A stretch of 64,000 nt of DNA from positions 930,001 to 994,000 of the forward strand of contig CBDBBO010000001.1 in assembly GCA_965203135.1 (NCBI GenBank), read 5' to 3'. Positions within the stretch are counted from its first letter, which is position 1. Each line of letters starts with the position of its first letter. This stretch comes from CATOSD01 sp965203135. Lineage in GTDB: Bacteria; Chloroflexota; Dehalococcoidia; Lucifugimonadales; CATOSD01. The notes below the pieces were generated by a model. The model did no database searches, was not told where the DNA came from, and saw only the letters and a program-made list of their open reading frames with translations. Of the stretch, positions 58,698 to 64,000 are shown one piece after another. The position numbers and the translations under genes are program-made.

Positions 58698-58726
58698 TTG
58701 ACAACAGCCTCTTGTTCAATAATACT
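58698..58726 (+). promoter_or_regulatory. Promoter of the oligopeptide ABC ATPase genes
   Basis: TTGACA (58698-58703), 17-bp spacer, AATACT (58721-58726), 54 bp before the ATG. The -35 is consensus. Confidence 0.5.
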
Positions 58727-58779
58727 TCCCCAAACGACAGATGACAGCGGCCCAGGCTAGGAGACTGGAGGGGAGGCCT

Positions 58780-59784
58780 ATGGCTAATCTACTTGAAGTT
58801 AGGGACCTTGCGACCTACTTCTTCACCCAGGACGGCGTCGTCAAAGCGGTGGATGGCATTAGCTATTACCTGGAAGAAGGCGAGGTGCTGGGTATAGTAG
58901 GAGAGAGCGGCTGCGGCAAGAGCGTGAGCGCGCTCTCGGTTATGCGGCTGGTCGCCAATCCTCCGGGCAGGACCGTAAACGGCGAGGTCGTCTTCGAGGG
59001 CGAGGACATCCTCAGGGTCGACGAAGCCGAAATGCGGCACATCCGGGGCAACCGCATCGCCATGGTCTTCCAGGAGCCCATGACGTCGCTCAACCCGGTG
59101 CTCACCATAGGCCGGCAGCTGACCGAGACCCTGGAGCTTCACCAGGGCATGTCCAGGGCGCAGGCCCAGACCAGGGCGGGCGAGCTGCTCGACATGGTCG
59201 GCATCCCCGACGCGGCGGCGCGCCTTCGAGACTACCCCCACCAGTTCAGCGGCGGCATGAGGCAGCGGGTGATGATCGCCATGGCCCTGAGCTGCGACCC
59301 CAGGCTCATCATCGCCGACGAGCCCACCACCGCGCTCGACGTCACGATCCAGGCCCAGATCCTGGAGCTCATGCGCGACCTCTCGCGCGAACTCGGCACC
59401 GCTATGATCATCATCACCCACAACCTGGGTGTGGTCGCGCGCTACGCCGACAGGGTGAACGTGATGTACGCCGGCAAGATCATCGAAACGGGCTCCTCGG
59501 AGGAGATCTACCACAACCCCAGGCACCCCTACACCCTGGGCCTGCTCAACTCCGTTCCGCGCCTGGACGAGACCCGGCGCGTGAAGCTGGACCCCATCGA
59601 GGGCCTGCCGCCCGACCTCATCGACCTGCCGCCCGGCTGCAGCTTCGCGCCGCGCTGCAAGTACGTATACGACAAGTGCCTGCAGGAAAGCCCGGAACTG
59701 GAGGAGGTTCTGGAAGGACACACGGCGGCCTGCTGGCGATTCAGGGAAGTTCGCGAACTAGCCGCGGCGGCCAGCGCCGGCTAA
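58780..59784 (+). CDS. Oligopeptide/dipeptide ABC transporter ATPase (OppD/DppD-like)
   Basis: This 334-residue protein starts at ATG 58780 (GGAGGGGAGG upstream). Walker A GIVGESGCGKSVSAL, Q-loop VFQEPMTSLNPV, signature QFSGGMRQRVMIAMALS, Walker B LIIADEPTTALD, H-loop IITHNLG. The C-terminal oligopeptide-type extension has CSFAPRCKYVYDKC. Partner ATPase follows after 12 bp; permeases and binding protein are not in the window. Confidence 0.95.
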   Translation: MANLLEVRDLATYFFTQDGVVKAVDGISYYLEEGEVLGIVGESGCGKSVSALSVMRLVANPPGRTVNGEVVFEGEDILRVDEAEMRHIRGNRIAMVFQEPMTSLNPVLTIGRQLTETLELHQGMSRAQAQTRAGELLDMVGIPDAAARLRDYPHQFSGGMRQRVMIAMALSCDPRLIIADEPTTALDVTIQAQILELMRDLSRELGTAMIIITHNLGVVARYADRVNVMYAGKIIETGSSEEIYHNPRHPYTLGLLNSVPRLDETRRVKLDPIEGLPPDLIDLPPGCSFAPRCKYVYDKCLQESPELEEVLEGHTAACWRFREVRELAAAASAG

Positions 59785-59796
59785 GGAGACGACCAC

Positions 59797-60831
59797 ATGG
59801 TAGAAACTGAAAGCAGGACGAACGGCCCCTCGGACGAGGTGCTGCTCGAGGTCAAAGACCTCGCCATGCACTTTCCCGTTACGTCGGGAATCATATTCCA
59901 GCGAACGATCGGGCACGTCAAAGCCGTGGACGGCGTAAGCTTCAGCATCAGGCGCGGTGAAACGCTGGGCCTGGTGGGCGAGAGCGGCTGCGGCAAGACC
60001 ACCACCGGACGCTGCATCCTCCAGCTCTACAAGCCCACCGCGGGCGACGTCTACTTCGAGGGTGAGAACCTGAACGAGCTGGACGGCGCCGCCATGCGCG
60101 CCATGCGCCGCAAGATCCAGGTGATATTCCAGGACCCCTACGGCTCGCTGAATCCGCGCATGACCTGTGGCGACATCGTGGGCGAGCCTCTCGTGGTGCA
60201 CAAGCTCACCTCGGGCAAGGGCGAGTACAGGGACAGGGTCGCCGAGCTCCTCCAGGTGGTGGGCCTGAACCCCTACATGGCAGACCGCTACCCGCACGAG
60301 TTCAGCGGCGGCCAGAGGCAGCGCATCGGCATCGCCCGGGCGCTCGCGGTGAACCCCAGCTTCATCGTATGTGACGAGCCGGTATCCGCGCTGGACGTAT
60401 CCATCCAGGCGCAGGTTATCAACCTGCTCGAGGACCTTCAGGAGCAGTTCGGCCTCACGTACCTGTTCATTGCGCACGACCTGTCCGTGGTGCGCCACAT
60501 CAGCGACCGCGTGGCCGTGATGTACCTGGGACACATCGTCGAGATCGCCGACCGCCTGGAGCTCTACGACAACCCGCTGCACCCGTACACGCGGGCGCTG
60601 CTCTCCGCCGTGCCGATTCCCGACCCCGTCGTGGAGGCGCAGCGCGAGCGCATCATCCTCCAGGGCGACGTGCCCAGCCCCAGGAACCCACCCGAAGGCT
60701 GCGTGTTCCACACCCGCTGCCCCGTGATGATTGACGACTGCCGCGCGGGCATTCCCGAGCTGCGGGAAGTCAGCCCCGACCACTGGGTCGCCTGCATCCG
60801 GGCCGACGGCTACGGCGAGCCTACCTTCTAG
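59797..60831 (+). CDS. Oligopeptide/dipeptide ABC transporter ATPase (OppF/DppF-like)
   Basis: This 344-residue protein has Walker A GLVGESGCGKTTTGR, signature EFSGGQRQRIGIARAL, Walker B FIVCDEPVSALD and H-loop IAHDLSVVRHIS. The C-terminal extension CVFHTRCPVMIDDC is of the OppF type. It pairs with the preceding gene to form the heterodimeric ATPase. A TTCG-loop terminator follows the gene. Confidence 0.95.
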   Translation: MVETESRTNGPSDEVLLEVKDLAMHFPVTSGIIFQRTIGHVKAVDGVSFSIRRGETLGLVGESGCGKTTTGRCILQLYKPTAGDVYFEGENLNELDGAAMRAMRRKIQVIFQDPYGSLNPRMTCGDIVGEPLVVHKLTSGKGEYRDRVAELLQVVGLNPYMADRYPHEFSGGQRQRIGIARALAVNPSFIVCDEPVSALDVSIQAQVINLLEDLQEQFGLTYLFIAHDLSVVRHISDRVAVMYLGHIVEIADRLELYDNPLHPYTRALLSAVPIPDPVVEAQRERIILQGDVPSPRNPPEGCVFHTRCPVMIDDCRAGIPELREVSPDHWVACIRADGYGEPTF

Positions 60832-60855
60832 GCAAGGCCGCAAAACCGAGCACAC

Positions 60856-60887
60856 AAGCGGGGCAGGTCTTCGGACCTGCCCCGCTT
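60856..60887 (+). terminator. Rho-independent terminator after the ABC ATPase genes
   Basis: AAGCGGGGCAGGTC-TTCG-GACCTGCCCCGCTT: a 14-bp perfect stem with a UUCG tetraloop, 24 bp after the stop. The following sequence is only weakly T-rich. Confidence 0.8.
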
Positions 60888-60891
60888 CATT

Positions 60892-60932
60892 GTCCCTTCC
60901 CCCGTCAAGGGGAAAGGTTAGGATGGGGGTGA
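60892..60932. repeat. Intergenic hairpin repeat, CCTTCCCCC type (inverted)
   Basis: GTCCCTTCCCCCGTCAAGGG and GAAAGGTTAGGATGGGGGTGA, reverse orientation, directly after the terminator. Confidence 0.8.
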
Positions 60933-61032
60933 CCGCTCCAGGCGCCCGCACCACACACCCCTTACACAGATCAATTCATGGAGCGCCCCTGTCCAAACGA
61001 CTTTGGAAAGGCCCTGCTGCGGCTAAAAATAC

Positions 61033-61061
61033 TTGACAAGTGTAGGCGGCTCACCTAAACT
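61033..61061 (+). promoter_or_regulatory. Sigma-70-like promoter
   Basis: TTGACA (61033-61038), exact 17-bp spacer, TAAACT (61056-61061). It points into a 50-nt structured segment with no coding frame, antisense to the end of the DUF3800 gene. Confidence 0.55.
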
Positions 61062-61067
61062 GACCGT

Positions 61068-61120
61068 AGTGCCAGGTTGTGACGCTCTGGAAGTGTTACG
61101 CTCTTGGCACTTTGGCTTTT
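61068..61120 (+). ncRNA. Candidate small RNA (hairpin) behind a strong promoter
   Basis: Seven bases after the -10 box begins AGTGCCA (61068-61074), which pairs with TGGCACT (61105-61111), followed by TTGGCTTTT. Inside are near-direct repeats, TGACGCTCTGG and TTACGCTCTTGG. Promoter, stem and T-run together suggest a short RNA of about 50 nt, whose 3' end overlaps the stop of the convergent DUF3800 gene. No known family recognised. Confidence 0.3.
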
Positions 61121-61901
61121 AATGCTGACCGCCGTCCGTGGCCTCATCTTCAGGGCCGAAGTAGTGAAGATGTTCAGCCATGAGGTATATCCCCCGCAAC
61201 GGATAGCTTTGAGGGTCGTTCAGGTCTTTGGTCTTGCTTTCGATAATCCTGTAATACCGAGCAATTGCCCTGAGGTAAGGGTCTGACGTGTGTGGGTTGC
61301 TATACAGTTCCGCCTCTTGGTACTTCCTGATGACTCCGGCGACCAGGTCGGCGAGTTGTATCCCCATAGTGTACTTGGAATCGACGAAGTACGGAGTATC
61401 CACAACGTTGGTCATGGATTGCCCCTCGTAGTACCGGTTGAGGTACCTCTCGAGTTTCGCTGATAGTCCTCCGTACTGACTCCCGTCGCCGTCGACCAGC
61501 ACAAATGCCATGGCTTGATCACCCTCCATCAGGGCGTTGACACGTTGCAGGATGTAACGGTATTGACGCGGCAGATAGACCGTATCTCTTGGGATCACCG
61601 TCTCCGGTCTCTCCATTACGACCGCAAATATGGTGATATCGAGGTTTTGAATCTGGTCGAATATCTCCGCCACCAGTTCTCGTAGTTCAGGCCTACGGTT
61701 AAAAGTGCGCTTGTTCAGAATCGCGTTAGCCTTCAACTCTTTCCCCGCACGTTCGTCCCCCAATAGGGAGCGTTTGATACCAAACAGCAGCCGGCCGATA
61801 CTTCGGGATTCCCACTCCGGGAAACAGACAGCCGCAAGGACTGGCCGAGTAGTTGGGTCATTGGGGTGCGGGTGGCCACTTTCGTCTATGAAAACCAGCA
61901 C
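61119..61901 (-). CDS. DUF3800 family protein
   Basis: This 260-residue protein starts at GTG 61901 with AGGAG 6 bp upstream. It begins MLVFIDESGHPHPND (DESG motif), then KRSLLGDERAGKELKANAIL, AMAFVLVDGDGSQYGGL with acidic residues, and YTMGIQLADLVAGVIRKYQE. Same family as 16909-17547 but a different subgroup. Function unknown; DUF3800 is thought to have an RNase H-like nuclease fold. Confidence 0.85.
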   Translation of the reverse strand: MLVFIDESGHPHPNDPTTRPVLAAVCFPEWESRSIGRLLFGIKRSLLGDERAGKELKANAILNKRTFNRRPELRELVAEIFDQIQNLDITIFAVVMERPETVIPRDTVYLPRQYRYILQRVNALMEGDQAMAFVLVDGDGSQYGGLSAKLERYLNRYYEGQSMTNVVDTPYFVDSKYTMGIQLADLVAGVIRKYQEAELYSNPHTSDPYLRAIARYYRIIESKTKDLNDPQSYPLRGIYLMAEHLHYFGPEDEATDGGQH

Positions 61902-62140
61902 GACGGGCTCCTAATCAAAACCAATGCCGCGCTGACGTTTCGTCGCATACGCGGCCGGTTGGCGGTGCAATTGGATAACCTTGCCAATTGTAGATCAAGT
62001 TCTATGGTTATCAACGGCTTCGTTTTTTGAACCGGTTTACATACCCTTAGGGAAGCGAACGCACGAAGGACAGGCAGGACAATTGTACCACGCTCAGAGA
62101 AGTGTTCACGCGCGCCGCTATCCGGCTCTGGGCCGCCCCC

Positions 62141-63739
62141 CTACGGGTCGATCAGCACGCCGGGGTTGAGCACGCCGTTGGGGTCCACCGCGCGCTTGGC
62201 CGCGCGCAGCGCCATGGCGAACGGCTCCGGACGCTGCTCGTCGTACCACGGGCGGTGCTGGCGCCCCACGGCATGGTGGTGCGTGATTGTCCCACCCGCC
62301 CTGATGATGGCGTCGGACGCCGCCTTCTTGATGTCGGCCATCTGCCGCGCCGTGGACCCTGACCTGTACAGCCCCGCGAACGTGTAGTACGGTGCGGGGC
62401 CGTCCGGGTACACGTGGGTGAAACGGCAGTTCAGCGTGCCGCCGCCGCACACCTCGTCCAGGGCGCGCGTCGTCGCCTCGCGCACCGCATGGTCGAACTC
62501 GGGCCAGCGGTCCCAGGTGATCGCCGTCTCGAAGGTGCCGCCCACCAGTCCCAGCCCGTCGGACAGGCCGCCCCCGATGTTGATGAACGAGTTGCGCCAC
62601 GCTCCGGCGGCGCCGCTTCTGCCGGTGGGCCTCCCCGTGCCGTCCGAGATAGCGATCTCCTGGTCGTCGATCCGGCCGCCCGCGGCGCGGGCGATGTCGA
62701 CCGCAGCCCTCATGGGCCAGTCCTGCGGCGTCTCAGCCGACTCGAACCCGATTATCAGCAGCGCGCGCGTGCCGTCCAGCCCCGCGCCCTCTCGCGCCAG
62801 GTCCGGGTCCAGCAGCCGAAGGTTGGCGGGCCACAGCTTGGCCTGGACTATCTGGCGCGTCGCATCGTAGCCGGCCTCCCACGATGGGAACTCTACACCG
62901 GCGGTCGCCCTGAAGACGGGCCGCTTCTGAATGCGCACCCACGACTCGGTTATGATGCCCAGGATGCCCTCGCTGCCTATCGCGAGCCGGTCGGGGCTGG
63001 GTCCGGCGCCGCTTCCCGGCAGCCGCCGCGACTCCCACCAGCCCGACGGCGTAAGCATACGCACCGACTCCACGAAGTCGTCTATGTGGGTGTGGTTGGT
63101 GGCGTAGTGGCCCCCTGACCGGGTGGCGATCCAGCCTCCCAGCGTGGAGCCGGTGAAGCTCTGCGGAAAGTGGCGCAGCGTGAAGCCGCTGGGCCGGAGC
63201 TGGTTTTCCAGGGCGGGCCCGAACACGCCGGCCTGGATGCGCGCCGCCCTGGACACGTCGTCGATCTCCAGCACCCTGTCGAACCGGCTCATGTCGATGG
63301 TAACGATGCCGTCGTAGCCCTCCGGGGGCGTGACCCCCTCGACCACTGACGACCCGCCGCCGTAGGGTATGGTGGCGTAGCCGCCGTTCGAGCACCACTC
63401 CAGGCAGGCCTCCAACTCGGCGTCGTTGGAGGGATAGGCCACCACGTCCGGCGGGTTCGGGAACTCGCCGAACACCGCGCGCTCCTTGTCAGCGCCGTAG
63501 GAGTGCGCGGCGCGCTCGTGGTTGTCGGCGAAGCAGAAGCCGGCGATGGATGAAGGAGGCGTAATCCGCGGCGGTCGCAGCCGCAGGTCGCCCGCTCTCG
63601 GAATCGGCGGGGGCGCGAGCGACACGCCCAGCTTCTCGGAAAGCCCTTTCGCGTACTCGGCGCGCAGCGCGTCGGTGGGCTCGTCGGCCTCCAGTCCCCA
63701 GGTCCAGATGCTGCGTCTCGGCAGTGTCGATGAGGCCAC
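62141..63739 (-). CDS. FAD-linked oxidase (alkylglycerone-phosphate synthase-like)
   Basis: This 532-residue protein starts at GTG 63739 (GAGGAGG upstream). FAD-binding_4 domain: VVAYPSNDAELEACLEWCSN, TIPYGGGSSVVEGVTPP, GSTLGGWIATRSGGHYATNH, and LAIGSEGILGIITESWVR. C-terminal catalytic cap with GGTITHHHAVGRQHRPWYDE and DPNGVLNPGVL. HHH near the end resembles the active-site His run of alkyl-dihydroxyacetonephosphate synthases, but lipid synthesis is not proven; it may be a D-lactate-type dehydrogenase. Confidence 0.88.
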   Translation of the reverse strand: MASSTLPRRSIWTWGLEADEPTDALRAEYAKGLSEKLGVSLAPPPIPRAGDLRLRPPRITPPSSIAGFCFADNHERAAHSYGADKERAVFGEFPNPPDVVAYPSNDAELEACLEWCSNGGYATIPYGGGSSVVEGVTPPEGYDGIVTIDMSRFDRVLEIDDVSRAARIQAGVFGPALENQLRPSGFTLRHFPQSFTGSTLGGWIATRSGGHYATNHTHIDDFVESVRMLTPSGWWESRRLPGSGAGPSPDRLAIGSEGILGIITESWVRIQKRPVFRATAGVEFPSWEAGYDATRQIVQAKLWPANLRLLDPDLAREGAGLDGTRALLIIGFESAETPQDWPMRAAVDIARAAGGRIDDQEIAISDGTGRPTGRSGAAGAWRNSFINIGGGLSDGLGLVGGTFETAITWDRWPEFDHAVREATTRALDEVCGGGTLNCRFTHVYPDGPAPYYTFAGLYRSGSTARQMADIKKAASDAIIRAGGTITHHHAVGRQHRPWYDEQRPEPFAMALRAAKRAVDPNGVLNPGVLIDP

Positions 63740-63817
63740 GTGCGTCCTCCTCTGCGCTCGTCGAGTGTGTGCGGGTGGGAGTGCATTGTAACACCCGCGG
63801 CAGGCCGGCAAACGCGA

Positions 63818-63843
63818 AGGGGCAGGCCCGTGGGCCTGCCCCT
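63818..63843 (-). terminator. Hairpin terminator after the right-edge gene
   Basis: AGGGGCAGGCCC (63818-63829), loop GT, GGGCCTGCCCCT (63832-63843). A perfect 12-bp stem, 45 bp after the stop of the minus-strand gene at the right edge. No T-run. Confidence 0.6.
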
Positions 63844-63887
63844 CCTGTAGCGTTATCAGCGCCGGGGCTGCGGTAAGCCCCATTCGC

Positions 63888-64000
63888 CTACTGCGTGTTG
63901 ATGTTGGACGGGTTGCTCGCGCGCACCTTGGTGTGCCTCCGGAGTACCGGCGGCAGATCTATCCGCAGGAAGTCGGGGATGTTGTTGTCCCCGACCTTGC
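63888..64000 (-). CDS. C-terminal fragment, possibly FtsZ-type tail
   Basis: Only the last 36 codons are inside the window, ending NPSNINTQ and TAG. The frame reads KVGDNNIPDFLRIDLPPVLR. The IPDFLR string matches the IPxFLR motif at the C-terminus of FtsZ, but 25 more residues follow it, which is longer than usual. The rest of the gene would have to be seen to name it. Confidence 0.4.
   Translation of the reverse strand, partial: KVGDNNIPDFLRIDLPPVLRRHTKVRASNPSNINTQ

Overview
The window is high-GC, densely packed bacterial DNA. It most resembles a member of Chloroflexota (Dehalococcoidia / SAR202-like). That is an inference from the mix of amidases, split transketolase, MgtE, oligopeptide ABC ATPases, DUF3352 and FtsZ-like proteins, from frequent GTG/TTG starts, and from short GC-rich hairpin repeats (CCTTCCCCC..GGGGGAAGG and TTCGACAGGCTCAGGGCAGG types) between genes. 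I saw no rRNA, tRNA or CRISPR array.

Layout. 1-2160: insertion-sequence debris, namely a transposase cut by the left edge and an IS1380-type transposase broken by a 24-bp repeat. 2193-2831: a HicBA toxin-antitoxin pair. 2994-7073: an amidase and a BsuBI/PstI-type restriction-modification pair. 7363-13644: a two-subunit transketolase, a putative metallopeptidase lipoprotein, a ThDP enzyme and an MBL hydrolase. 13729-15745: an antitoxin with a truncated PIN toxin, and a DNA methyltransferase fused to an Mrr-like nuclease domain. 15912-24646: a 2-hydroxyacid dehydrogenase, a DUF3800 protein, DUF3352, rhodanese, OsmC, a MetE-like methyltransferase and two convergent MFS transporters. 24921-31072: a trypsin-like multidomain protease, a stand-alone pro-domain-like lipoprotein and two BsuPI-domain (proteinase-inhibitor-like) lipoproteins, one of them frameshifted. 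31763-33410: an MFS exporter and a probable selenoprotein. 33483-39538: a lipoprotein, homoserine dehydrogenase, a parvulin isomerase and the rpsF-coiled coil-ssb-rpsR operon. 40312-50690: an AlbA_2/Schlafen-type regulator, MgtE and a catabolic run (cyclase, amidohydrolase, DUF1801, Nudix, glutamine-synthetase-like ligase, VOC, amidase). 50746-52283: a BglII/BstYI-type restriction-modification pair. 52343-58546: a three-gene system of a tubulin/FtsZ-like GTPase, a membrane coiled-coil protein and a giant Ca-binding-repeat surface protein. 58780-64000: two oligopeptide ABC ATPases, a second DUF3800 protein, an FAD-linked oxidase and the tail of one more gene.

Three places stand out. (1) At 33069-33410 an ArsC/Spx-like thioredoxin-fold gene has an in-frame TGA exactly where the first Cys of the CxxC motif belongs. 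A hairpin with a GUU loop follows at the spacing expected of a bacterial SECIS, so this is a probable selenoprotein. (2) At 52343-58546 overlapping or closely spaced genes appear to link a cytosolic FtsZ-like GTPase to an extracellular stalk of about 40 thrombospondin-type-3 repeats. (3) At 24921-31072 a predicted secreted protease is split from its pro-domain at a TAATG junction and sits beside lipoproteins that fuse a proteinase-inhibitor-like domain to the same pro-domain-like tail, suggesting a protease/inhibitor module.

Defence and mobile DNA are prominent: three methyltransferase loci, an intact and a decayed toxin-antitoxin locus, two transposase remnants and two DUF3800 genes. Functions are read from motifs and remembered family features only; no database search was possible.
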